Part shown: positions 50,113 through 57,827 of the stretch, piece by piece
How positions within the stretch are numbered: the first letter of the stretch is position 1
Layout: every line of letters starts with the position of its first letter
Source: Microbacterium sp. W4I4
GTDB taxonomy: Bacteria > Actinomycetota > Actinomycetes > Actinomycetales > Microbacteriaceae
NCBI RefSeq assembly: GCF_030816235.1
Contig: NZ_JAUSXT010000001.1
Coordinates: 2,108,001-2,172,000 of the forward strand
DNA: 64,000 nt
Direction of reading: 5' to 3'
Made by a program: the position numbers and the translations under genes
The notes under the pieces: model-generated
The model's database searches: none
What the model saw: the letters and a program-made list of their open reading frames with translations, nothing else
Told to the model about the DNA's origin: nothing

Positions 50113-51267
50113 ATGAACACGAACCTGATCCAGCCATTCCGCATCGAGGTCGCCGACTCCGCGGTTGCCGATCTGCGGCGCCGACTAGACGACGCGCGGT
50201 TCCCGCAGCCCCTCCCGGTCGACGACCGCAGCACCGGCATCCCGTCGGTGGAGCTGCAGGCTCTCATGACCCGCTGGGCGCAGCACGACTGGCGCGCGAC
50301 GGAGGCGCGGCTGAACGCACTGCCCCAGATCATCACGAACATCGACGGCCAGAACATCCACGCCGTGCACGTGCGGTCGACGCATGCCGATGCGATGCCG
50401 CTGCTGCTCATGCACGGCTGGCCCGGGTCGTTCCTGGAGTTCGAGGCACTGATCGGGCCGCTCACCGATCCGCTCGCACACGGCGGCGCAGCATCCGACG
50501 CCTTCGATGTCGTGATCCCCTCGCATCCCGGCTTCGGCTTCTCGACACCGCTGGTCGGCGCGGACTGGAAGCGCAGCGACATCGCGGTCGTGATGCTCGA
50601 ACTGATGACGCGGCTCGGCTACGAGCGCTTCGCGATCCAAGGCGGCGATATGGGGGCGGGTGTCGCGCCCGAAATGGGGCGCCTCGCACCCGACCGGGTG
50701 ATCGGCATCCACGCGAACGGATCGCTCGGCTCCTTCGTGGGACAGGTCGACGACGAGACGGCTGCGGCGCTCACACCTCTGGAGCACGATCGGCTGCGCC
50801 GGGTCGGCGAGTTCATGCAGCGGGAGTTCGGCTACATCTCGATCCAATCGACACGACCCGCCCTGATCGGTGCGATGCTCGCCGACAGCCCGGTGGCGCA
50901 GTTCGCATGGATCCACGACAAGTTCCAGGCGTGGACGCATCCGGCGCACACCCCCGCCGCCGACCTCGTCGGCGAGCGATTCCTGTTCGAGAACGCGGCG
51001 CTGTACTGGCTCACGGCGACGGGCGGGACGGCCGCATACGTCGGGTACGCGCAGGATGCCGGATGGGGTGCCGTGCCCGAGAACTCGGGAGTTCCCACCG
51101 CGGTGATGGTGTTCGCGCACGACGTGGGACTGCGATTCGCGGAGGAGAAGTCGAACACGATCGTGCGCTGGACCGATGTCGATGGGCGCGGCGGGCATTT
51201 CGCCGCACTGGAGGAGCCGCAGATGCTGCTGGCGGACGTGCGGGAGTTCTTCGCGGGACTTCGGTGA
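50113..51267 (+). CDS. Epoxide hydrolase, EHN-domain alpha/beta hydrolase
   Basis: Enzyme of 384 residues like microsomal and juvenile-hormone epoxide hydrolases. It has the N-terminal EHN region ('IQPFRIEVADSAVADLRRRL'), the oxyanion 'HGWPGSF', the nucleophile Asp in 'IQGGDMGAG' and the catalytic His in 'GGHFAALEEP'. ATG at 50113; the long upstream frame reads antisense through the WYL gene. Divergent from the WYL regulator, which may control it. A perfect hairpin begins one base after the stop. Confidence 0.92.
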   Translation: MNTNLIQPFRIEVADSAVADLRRRLDDARFPQPLPVDDRSTGIPSVELQALMTRWAQHDWRATEARLNALPQIITNIDGQNIHAVHVRSTHADAMPLLLMHGWPGSFLEFEALIGPLTDPLAHGGAASDAFDVVIPSHPGFGFSTPLVGADWKRSDIAVVMLELMTRLGYERFAIQGGDMGAGVAPEMGRLAPDRVIGIHANGSLGSFVGQVDDETAAALTPLEHDRLRRVGEFMQREFGYISIQSTRPALIGAMLADSPVAQFAWIHDKFQAWTHPAHTPAADLVGERFLFENAALYWLTATGGTAAYVGYAQDAGWGAVPENSGVPTAVMVFAHDVGLRFAEEKSNTIVRWTDVDGRGGHFAALEEPQMLLADVREFFAGLR

Positions 51268-51304
51268 GATGAGGAGGACGGCGATCGCAGCCGTCCTCCT
51301 CATC
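51268..51304. terminator. Bidirectional hairpin between epoxide hydrolase and acyltransferase genes
   Basis: A perfect 15-bp stem: GATGAGGAGGACGGC (51268-51282) with its complement (51290-51304) and a 7-nt loop. It begins right after the plus-strand stop and covers the minus-strand stop codon at 51300-51302. Confidence 0.88.
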
Positions 51305-52361
51305 GACCGGCGTGCGAGCCGGTCCTGGACCGAACAGGCCGCAGCACCAGCGGATCGAACAGCGCCCGCGCTCCGGCGCGCATCAGCAGGGCGTGCGCGC
51401 CCAGACTCGCCGCGATCACGACCGCTACGACCAGGGGCGGTTCGATCACGGCGAGCACGGGACCGCTGAACACCCAGCCGTCCACGTCGCGCAGCATCCG
51501 ATCCACCAGGGCGAGCGGGATCATGTGGATCACGTAGATCGGCAGGGTCCGCTGTCCCACCCAGCGCAGCGGCGCGGCCACCGGCTCCCACCGATCGACC
51601 AGCGCGCAGATGCTGACGCCCGCGGCCACCGCCAGCGTCGACAGCAGGGTCCACACGCCGAACCACTCCCGAGCATCCAGCAGCGAGACGAGCACGAGCC
51701 CGGCGACATAGGCGGCGGCGAGCGCCACGGCCGTCCGCCGACCGGGCCGGCGCTCGGCGAGGCGGCGCACCTGCGGGCGCAGTCTCAAGCCGGCGAGGAA
51801 GAAGAACACGTTCTGCACGACCTGCCACAGGTTGCCCCAGTCGGGCAGGGCGCCCGCGGCGGCGATCGCTGAGATTGCGAACGCCACCGGCAGCAGCACG
51901 GCCGTCGGCACACCGCGCGTGATCCTGCCGATGACGAGGTACAGCGCGAGCGCGAGCAGGTACCAAAGATTGGTCGGGCTGACCGTGAGGTTCAGCAGCA
52001 GCCCGCCGAGATCGGTGGCCCGCGCGGTGTCGAACTCGGGGCCGGCGACGGCGAGCGCGAACGTCTGGATCACCACCCACAGCACGTACAGCAGCCCCAG
52101 CCGCAGCGCCCTCTCGCCGAGCCGCGTCCGTTCCGGCGCGAGCACCACCCCCGCGGCGAACATGCCGGAGACCAGGAAGAACAGAGGCATCCGCAGCGGC
52201 AGCAGCTGTGCACTGACGAGCGTCCACAGCTGCGGGATGCCGTCGGCCCCGCTCCACGGCAGATGGGAGCTGTGCTTGACCACGACGTGCCAGAGCACCA
52301 CGAGGATGATGCAGACGCCCTTCACCACGTCGGGCCATCCCTCGCGCTCGCGCGTGCTCAT
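51300..52361 (-). CDS. Membrane acyltransferase, Acyltransferase_3 family (van-like cluster)
   Basis: Integral membrane protein of 353 residues with about ten helices and the family start 'GVCIILVVLWHVVVKHSS', where the His is thought to be catalytic. Acyltransferase_3 domains acylate cell-surface sugars or, in VanT racemases, form the membrane half fused to the racemase. Here it is a separate gene with an ATGA overlap to ddl, last in the set vanY, racemase, ddl, acyltransferase. It could modify peptidoglycan or help import or handle D-amino acids; this is inference. A longer frame upstream reads through ddl and is rejected. Confidence 0.9.
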   Translation of the reverse strand: MSTREREGWPDVVKGVCIILVVLWHVVVKHSSHLPWSGADGIPQLWTLVSAQLLPLRMPLFFLVSGMFAAGVVLAPERTRLGERALRLGLLYVLWVVIQTFALAVAGPEFDTARATDLGGLLLNLTVSPTNLWYLLALALYLVIGRITRGVPTAVLLPVAFAISAIAAAGALPDWGNLWQVVQNVFFFLAGLRLRPQVRRLAERRPGRRTAVALAAAYVAGLVLVSLLDAREWFGVWTLLSTLAVAAGVSICALVDRWEPVAAPLRWVGQRTLPIYVIHMIPLALVDRMLRDVDGWVFSGPVLAVIEPPLVVAVVIAASLGAHALLMRAGARALFDPLVLRPVRSRTGSHAGR

Positions 52362-53365
52362 GCGCGTGCCTGTGCCCGTGCCCGCGCAGCGGCTGCTGCC
52401 CCCGCTTCGGCGAGCGCCGACCGCACCATCCGCGTGACGAGCTCGCCGTATTCGATGCCTGCGGCCGCGAACATGCGTGGCACCTGGGACTGCGCGGTCA
52501 GCCCCGGCATCGTGTTCACCTCGTTGAGAACGAGCCCGTCGTCGGTGAGGAAGAAGTCGACCCGCGCGACGCCCGCGCACCCCAGCGCATCGAACATCCG
52601 CAGTGCCGCGGTCGTCACTGCGGACCGCTGGCCGCGTGTGAGGTCGGCGGGCACGATGAAGTTCGCCGAGCCGTCGTACTTCGCCGTCGTGTCGAACAGT
52701 CCGGCGTCGCTCGCCGTCCGGATCTCCAGCGGCGGGGCCGCCCACCGCACTCCGCCCGCCTCACGCAGCACCGCGACGTCGATCTCCCGCCCGCGCACCA
52801 CCTCCTCGATGAGGATGCGGTCGTCGTACCGCGCCGCCAGCCGCAGTGCGTCCTGCAGCTGCGCGGCATCCGTCGCCAGACTCACACCGAAGCTCGAGCC
52901 CTCTGCGACGGGTTTCACCACGACGGGCTCCTCGAACTCCACCTCGCCGATGTCGGCGCGTCCGATGAGCCGGGCGCGGGCGGTGCGGATGCCGACGGCC
53001 TCGGCCACGAGCTTCGTCGCCCACTTGTCCATCCCGATCGCGCCGCCGCGCACCCCCGAGCCCACGACCGGGACGCCGGCCAGGCCGCAGAGCGCGGCGA
53101 GCGCGCCGTCCTCCCCGAGCGGACCGTGCACGACCGGGAACACGGCATCCGCACCCGCCAGCACGGCCAGCGCGCCCTGCAGCGACCGCGCCGGCGAATC
53201 GGCGAGCAGTCCCGCGGTGCCGGCCCAGCATCCGTCGCGTTCGATGGTCAGCTCATCGACCGCGAACCCGCTCTCGCGCAGTGCGGCGGCGACGCCGGCC
53301 GCACCGGCCAGTGAGACCTCGTGCTCGGCGCTCTGCCCTCCGCCGATCACCACCACCCGGATCAT
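52358..53365 (-). CDS. D-alanine:D-alanine ligase family protein (van-like cluster)
   Basis: ATP-grasp ligase of 335 residues joining D-Ala to D-Ala or to another D-residue. Seen: 'GGGQSAEHEVSLAGA', 'VVHGPLGEDGALAALC', 'KPVAEGSSFGVS', 'TAKYDGSANF' (omega-loop with Lys-Tyr, as in true Ddl) and 'NEVNTMPGLTAQS' (Mg site). The Lys-Tyr pair argues for an amino acid rather than D-lactate as second substrate; D-Ser cannot be excluded. ATG at 53363-53365 overlaps the racemase stop (ATGA). Being in a VanRS-linked operon, it is probably not the housekeeping Ddl. Confidence 0.92.
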   Translation of the reverse strand: MIRVVVIGGGQSAEHEVSLAGAAGVAAALRESGFAVDELTIERDGCWAGTAGLLADSPARSLQGALAVLAGADAVFPVVHGPLGEDGALAALCGLAGVPVVGSGVRGGAIGMDKWATKLVAEAVGIRTARARLIGRADIGEVEFEEPVVVKPVAEGSSFGVSLATDAAQLQDALRLAARYDDRILIEEVVRGREIDVAVLREAGGVRWAAPPLEIRTASDAGLFDTTAKYDGSANFIVPADLTRGQRSAVTTAALRMFDALGCAGVARVDFFLTDDGLVLNEVNTMPGLTAQSQVPRMFAAAGIEYGELVTRMVRSALAEAGAAAAARARAQARA

Positions 53366-54516
53366 GCGACGCTCCTGACCACGCGGGCGCCGATGCCCGT
53401 GACGATGGTGTGCGGGATGGTTCCCGCCCAGTCCGCCCACTCCTGCACGCTCGGCGCCGCACCACCCGGCCCGAAGATCGTGGCGATGCTCCCCCGGGCA
53501 TACGCCGTGTCGCCCGTGTCGACGACGATCTGGTCCATCGAGACGCGGCCGACGATGCGGTGCCGGCGTCCGGCGATCTCGACGGATGCCGTCGGCGACA
53601 GCTCTCGCGGGATGCCGTCGGCGTAGCCGACCCCGATGACCGAGAGGTGCGTGCGCCGGTCGGTCACGTAGGCGCCGGCGTAGCCGATCGGCGTGCGTGC
53701 GGCGACCTCGGAGCCGTGAACGACCGGTGCGGTGAATCGCCCGGCCTGGGCCAGTGCGCTCCGTCCCACCAGTGCACTCCGTCCTGCCGGGTCGATGCCC
53801 ACCAGACCTGCGCCGATCCGCACCAGGTCGAAGCGGCTGGCCGGGTCGTGCAGGGCGGCCGCCGTGGCTCCGAGATGCGTCACGAGCGGGGCGAAGCCGG
53901 CGCGCAGCGCCGTGTCACGGGCGTGCTGCATCCGCATCACCCACGGCAGGTTCGCCCGCGGGTCGGCGAGGTCGGCCTGCGGCAGATGCCCCATCACCCC
54001 GACCACGTCGATCCGGCCGGCGTCGCGTCCGCGCCTGGCCAGACGCAGCAGCGCCGGCAGATCCTGCACCGGGCAGCCGCCGCGGGCCATGCCGGTGTCG
54101 AGCTGCAGGTGCACGCGCACCGGCATCCGGGCGTCGTCGATCAGCTCGGCGAGCTCGTCCACCGATCCGACGGCGACGTCGATCCGCGCGGTGGCGGCGA
54201 GCGCCGCGTCGATCCCGGACGGATGCAGCCAGGCCAGGATCGGCGCCGTGATGCCCGCGTCGCGCAGCCGAGAGCCCTCCGCGATGTCGGTGACGCCCAG
54301 CCACTCGGCTCCGGCATCGAGGGCCGCGGATGCCACGGCGAGCGCCCCATGTCCGTAGCCGTCTGCTTTGACGACGGCCATGACCGGGCCGCCGGCGCGC
54401 ATCCGACGCACGTTCTCGGCGACGGCATCCGGCAGCAGCTGCAGCGTGGGAGCTTCGAATCGTGTGCGGTGCTGCGCGGCCGGCATCCGCTCCTGGGTGA
54501 TGGTCGTCATGGTCAT
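53362..54516 (-). CDS. Alanine racemase family protein (van-like cluster)
   Basis: PLP enzyme of 384 residues. The PLP Lys is in 'MAVVKADGYGHG' (N-terminal barrel) and the second base Tyr in 'IGVGYADGIPRELS'. The C-terminal beta domain ends 'GIGARVVRS', where Geobacillus Alr has a Tyr and VanT serine racemases an Asn at the Ala position by my alignment; so serine use is open. The ATG at 54514-54516 overlaps the vanY stop (ATGA); a longer frame reads through vanY. Second gene of the vanY, racemase, ddl, acyltransferase operon and presumably controlled by VanR. Confidence 0.92.
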   Translation of the reverse strand: MTMTTITQERMPAAQHRTRFEAPTLQLLPDAVAENVRRMRAGGPVMAVVKADGYGHGALAVASAALDAGAEWLGVTDIAEGSRLRDAGITAPILAWLHPSGIDAALAATARIDVAVGSVDELAELIDDARMPVRVHLQLDTGMARGGCPVQDLPALLRLARRGRDAGRIDVVGVMGHLPQADLADPRANLPWVMRMQHARDTALRAGFAPLVTHLGATAAALHDPASRFDLVRIGAGLVGIDPAGRSALVGRSALAQAGRFTAPVVHGSEVAARTPIGYAGAYVTDRRTHLSVIGVGYADGIPRELSPTASVEIAGRRHRIVGRVSMDQIVVDTGDTAYARGSIATIFGPGGAAPSVQEWADWAGTIPHTIVTGIGARVVRSVA

Positions 54517-55169
54517 CGCCTCCGCTCGGTCGGGTCGGCGTACATGCGCGGGCAGCCGTCGGTCACGGCATCCGCCCGCAGCTCGAAGTGCCAGGCCTCG
54601 TTGGCGTAGATCCGGCACAGGCCGAACTGCGCGCCATGACGTCCGAGCCATTCCGCCGCCTGCCAAGGACCGATGTCGGCCGCTTCTCCCGTGACGTGCT
54701 CCGAGGTGTCGGCCGTGGCGACCCAGCGCGCAGCCTCCTCGGCGGAGCCGTACTTCGCCACGGCCTCCTGCAGCAGCTGCCGCTGATAGGCCGGCGAGCG
54801 CCATCCGCTGTTGAGCCGCAGCTGCACGCCGTCGGATGCCGCCGCCCGCGCCGCGTTCTGCAGCGCCTCGCGCAGCGCGTCGTCGAGGCCGGTGACCGCG
54901 GGCACGTCGTCGAACACGCTCACGCGCACCCCGTCGCCGATCAGTCCGTCGGACACCGTGACGGCGTCGGCATCGTCGGCGCGGGCGTCTGGGGCGTCGG
55001 CGGGGGCGGGCGCGACAGCGGCGGAGTCGGAATCGAGCGAGGGCGCGGCGGCGGATGCCGTCGACAGCGACTGCTGCACGGTCAGGAGCACGACGACGAG
55101 AGCGATCGCCAGCACGGTGACGACGGCCGTCACCACCCGACGGGAGGAAGAGGTCTTCATGTCCTCCAT
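54513..55169 (-). CDS. vanY: D,D-carboxypeptidase, M15/VanY type (van-like cluster)
   Basis: Membrane-anchored metallopeptidase of 218 residues that would cut the terminal D-Ala from peptidoglycan stems. N-terminal helix (about 11-33), an Ala/Asp-rich linker, then the M15 domain: 'RLNSGWRSPAYQRQLLQE', 'SEHVTGEAADIG' (SxHxxGxAxD, zinc His and Asp) and 'NEAWHFEL' (catalytic Glu, zinc His). ATG at 55167-55169; a second ATG three codons on is possible. First gene of its operon and divergent from vanR-vanS. In glycopeptide resistance VanY removes the drug target; whether this cluster gives resistance is not shown. Confidence 0.9.
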   Translation of the reverse strand: MEDMKTSSSRRVVTAVVTVLAIALVVVLLTVQQSLSTASAAAPSLDSDSAAVAPAPADAPDARADDADAVTVSDGLIGDGVRVSVFDDVPAVTGLDDALREALQNAARAAASDGVQLRLNSGWRSPAYQRQLLQEAVAKYGSAEEAARWVATADTSEHVTGEAADIGPWQAAEWLGRHGAQFGLCRIYANEAWHFELRADAVTDGCPRMYADPTERRR

Positions 55170-55206
55170 CCCAGTCGGGCGCGTGTTGCAGGCCCGTATG
55201 CGATTC

Positions 55207-55241
55207 CCGATATGTTTCCGATATGCGCCGGTGCGTAGGAT
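55207..55241. promoter_or_regulatory. Candidate VanR binding repeats and vanR promoter
   Basis: CCGATATG occurs twice, at 55207-55214 and 55218-55225, 11 bp start to start, the spacing usual for OmpR/PhoB-type dimers. TAGGAT at 55236-55241 ends 7 nt before the vanR ATG and can be the -10. The repeats sit between vanY and vanR and could serve both. Confidence 0.65.
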
Positions 55242-55248
55242 CCATCAC

Positions 55249-55914
55249 ATGCGTGTGCTGATCGTCGAGGACGAGCCCTATCTCGCGGAGGCCATCCGCG
55301 ACGGGCTGCGGCTCGAGGCGATCGCCTCCGACATCGCCGGCGACGGCGACACCGCTCTGGAGCTGCTGAGCATCAACTCCTACGACCTCGCCGTGCTCGA
55401 CCGCGACATCCCCGGTCCTTCCGGCGACGAGGTCGCCGCCTGGATAGTGGAATCTGGCAGCGGCATCCCGATCATGATGCTCACCGCCGCCGACCGGCTC
55501 GACGACAAGGTTTCGGGCTTCGAGCTGGGCGCCGACGACTACCTCACCAAGCCGTTCGAGCTGCGCGAGCTGGTCATGCGCCTGCGTGCCCTGGACCGGC
55601 GGAGGGCGCACTCGCGTCCGCCGGTGGTCGAGATCGCCGGGCTGCGACTGGATCCGTTCCGCCGTGAGGTGTTCCGCGACGGGAAGTACGTGGCGCTGAC
55701 CCGCAAGCAGTTCGCCGTGCTCGAGGTGCTGGTCGGCGCAGCGGGCGGGGTGGTCAGCGCGGAGGAGCTGCTCGAGCGCGCGTGGGATGAGAACGCCGAC
55801 CCGTTCACGAACGCCGTGCGCATCACCGTCTCGGCGCTGCGCAAGCGGCTCGGCGAGCCGCGGCTGATCACGACGGTGTCCGGTGTCGGCTACCGGATCG
55901 AGACCGACGGATGA
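55249..55914 (+). CDS. vanR: Response regulator, VanR type (OmpR/PhoB family)
   Basis: DNA-binding response regulator of 221 residues. Receiver: 'VLIVEDEPYLAEAIRDGLRL', phosphorylated Asp in 'LAVLDRDIPGPSGDE', Lys in 'DDYLTKPFELREL'. Winged helix: 'LTRKQFAVLEVLV', 'ERAWDENADPFTNAVRITVS', 'TVSGVGYRIETDG'. The sequence agrees closely, from memory, with VanR of Streptomyces coelicolor, which answers vancomycin through VanS. It overlaps vanS by ATGA and is divergent from vanY-racemase-ddl. Leaderless start at 55249 after TAGGAT. Confidence 0.92.
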   Translation: MRVLIVEDEPYLAEAIRDGLRLEAIASDIAGDGDTALELLSINSYDLAVLDRDIPGPSGDEVAAWIVESGSGIPIMMLTAADRLDDKVSGFELGADDYLTKPFELRELVMRLRALDRRRAHSRPPVVEIAGLRLDPFRREVFRDGKYVALTRKQFAVLEVLVGAAGGVVSAEELLERAWDENADPFTNAVRITVSALRKRLGEPRLITTVSGVGYRIETDG

Positions 55915-57050
55915 CGCAGCCGGCCGGGCGCAGACGGCGCGGGGTCAGCGCCCGCATGAAACTCACGCTCAGCTATGCCGGCGCGTTCGGCATGGCAGGC
56001 GCGCTGCTGGTCGCCGCCGGCTGGGCAGTCGTCCTGCTGCGCAGGTTCTTCGGGCCGCTCGACGAACTCCTGCACGCCGCGATCCCCTGGCAGGTGCGGC
56101 AGTTCCTGATGGAGTTCATCGTGCCCGGCTCGGTCATCGTGATCGTCCTGCTGACCGGCTTCGGGTTCCTGATCGGCTGGTTCGTCGCCGGGCGGATGCT
56201 GGCACCGCTCACCCGCATCGGGGAGGCCGCCCGCCTGGCATCCCAGGGCTCGCTGTCGCACCGGGTCGCGCTGGAGGGCAAGGGCGACGAGTTCCGCGAC
56301 CTTGCGGACGTCTTCGACACGATGCTCGAGCGCCTCGAGGGGCACATGGCCGAGCAGCAGCGCTTCGCGGCGAACGCCTCGCACGAGCTGCGCACGCCGC
56401 TGGCTATCATGCGGACGCAGATCGAGGTGGCGCAGGCCGATCCCGACCGCGACGTCGATGCACTGCTGGCGCGGCTGCACCAGGTGAACGGGCAGGCGAT
56501 CGAACTGACCGAGGCTCTGCTGCTGATGGCCCGAGCCGACGGTCAGGCGTTCGAGCGGGCACGGGTCGATCTGTCGCTCCTCGCCGAAGAGGCCGTCGAG
56601 ACGCTGCTCCCGATGGCCGAGCGCCGCGGCATCACGATCGAGTCGAAGGGCGACCCGGCGCATGTGACCGGCTCGCCGGCGCTTCTGCAGCAGCTGATCA
56701 CGAACCTCGTGCACAACGCCATCGTGCACAACCTGCCCGCCGCCGGGATGATCGGCCTGCGCGTCTCGGCGATGCCGACCGGGGTCGTGCTCGCGATCGC
56801 GAACACCGGCCCGGCCGTGGAACCCGAACTGCTCGCGACGCTGACCGAGCCGTTCCAGCGCGGCGCGGGCCGCACCAGGCGCGCGGACACACGCCCCGTG
56901 GATGTCACCGGGCCGGTCGAGACCCGCGGGCTCGGACTGGGTCTGGCGATCGTGCAGAGCATCGTGCGCGCTCACGGCGCGACCCTTCAGCTCACGGCGC
57001 GGCCCGGCGGCGGGCTGCTCGTGGAGGCGTGGTTCCCGCGGGCGGGCTGA
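55911..57050 (+). CDS. vanS: Sensor histidine kinase, VanS type
   Basis: Membrane kinase of 379 residues: two helices (about 20-45 and 75-100) with a short loop of about 35 residues outside, then HAMP ('AGRMLAPLTRIGEAARLASQ'), the phosphorylated His in 'NASHELRTPLAIMRTQIEVA', the N box 'ITNLVHNAIVHN' and the G box 'GLGLGLAIVQSIVRAHG'. The very short external loop fits direct sensing of drug or of lipid II in the membrane, as proposed for Streptomyces VanS. ATGA overlap with vanR. A nested inverted repeat follows the stop. Confidence 0.92.
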   Translation: MTQPAGRRRRGVSARMKLTLSYAGAFGMAGALLVAAGWAVVLLRRFFGPLDELLHAAIPWQVRQFLMEFIVPGSVIVIVLLTGFGFLIGWFVAGRMLAPLTRIGEAARLASQGSLSHRVALEGKGDEFRDLADVFDTMLERLEGHMAEQQRFAANASHELRTPLAIMRTQIEVAQADPDRDVDALLARLHQVNGQAIELTEALLLMARADGQAFERARVDLSLLAEEAVETLLPMAERRGITIESKGDPAHVTGSPALLQQLITNLVHNAIVHNLPAAGMIGLRVSAMPTGVVLAIANTGPAVEPELLATLTEPFQRGAGRTRRADTRPVDVTGPVETRGLGLGLAIVQSIVRAHGATLQLTARPGGGLLVEAWFPRAG

Positions 57051-57067
57051 GGTTCGGTGCGAGCCCC

Positions 57068-57138
57068 GTTCTGAAGGACGTTCGCAGTTCTGAAGGATGC
57101 TGTCTTTGCGGCCGTCCTTCAGAACTGCATCCGTCCTT
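57068..57138. terminator. Nested inverted repeat between convergent vanS and nanE genes
   Basis: Words in order: GTTCTGAAGGAC (57068-57079), GCAGTTCTGAAGGA (57084-57097), TCCTTCAGAACTGC (57115-57128) and GTCCTTCAG (to 57138). The middle two pair perfectly over 14 bp; the outer two are further copies of the same arms. The end touches the nanE stop. It probably stops transcription from both sides. Confidence 0.8.
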
Positions 57139-57827
57139 CAGATGCGATGCGACAGTGCGTCGGCGAACCACGATGTGATCGTCGTCGGATGCGTGATCGC
57201 GGTGCCGACGCAGACCGCGAACGCGCCGGCTGCTCTGGCCGCGGCAACCACCGACGGGGTGTGGATGCGGCCCTCGGCGATCACGGGCAGCGTGCAGGCG
57301 GCCACCATCTGTGCGATCACCTCGATGTCCGCACCCGTCGTCTTCGGCCGCTCCCCGGTGTAGCCGGACAGCGTCGTGCCGAGGATGTCCGCTCCGGCCG
57401 CCTCCGCCTGCACGCCGTCCGCAGCGGACCCGCAGTCGGCCATGACGAGCACATCCGGATGCTGCCCCTTCAACTGCGCGATCGTCTCCGCGAGCGTCCT
57501 GCCATCCGGACGCGGTCGACGGGTTCCGTCCAGCGCGACGATGTCGGCACCGGCCGCAGCCACCGCGAGGGCATGCTCCAGGGTCGGCGTGATGAACACG
57601 TCGGCATCGCCGTCCTTCCACAGGCCGATCACCGGCACGGTCAGGTCGGAGGCCGCCCGGATGTCGGCGATCCCCTGCAGTCGGATCGCGGCGGCGCCGC
57701 CCAGGACAGCGGCGCGGGCGATACGCGCCATCGTCTCGGCGTCCCTCATCGGCTCGTCCGGATAGGCCTGGCACGACACCACCAGGCCTCCTTCGATGCT
57801 CCTCAGCACTCCGGCAGACTCCGTCAC
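57138..57827 (-). CDS. nanE: Putative N-acetylmannosamine-6-phosphate 2-epimerase (NanE family)
   Basis: TIM-barrel enzyme of 229 residues that interconverts ManNAc-6-P and GlcNAc-6-P in sialic acid and amino-sugar use. Motifs: 'GGLVVSCQAYPDEPMRD', 'AAAIRLQGIADI', 'VPVIGLWKDG', 'IVALDGTRRPRPDG', 'LVMADCGSAADG' and 'LPVIAEGRIHTP' (catalytic Lys, Asp and Glu regions). The start overlaps the esterase stop (57824-57827). Last gene of the third ABC sugar operon, which suggests that the importer carries an amino sugar or related compound. Confidence 0.92.
   Translation of the reverse strand: MTESAGVLRSIEGGLVVSCQAYPDEPMRDAETMARIARAAVLGGAAAIRLQGIADIRAASDLTVPVIGLWKDGDADVFITPTLEHALAVAAAGADIVALDGTRRPRPDGRTLAETIAQLKGQHPDVLVMADCGSAADGVQAEAAGADILGTTLSGYTGERPKTTGADIEVIAQMVAACTLPVIAEGRIHTPSVVAAARAAGAFAVCVGTAITHPTTITSWFADALSHRI

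Noticed and set aside
53362..55611. Racemase extended to 749 residues
   Set aside because: The extra part is an out-of-frame reading of vanY and the promoter region; the ATGA overlap at 54513-54516 marks the true start.
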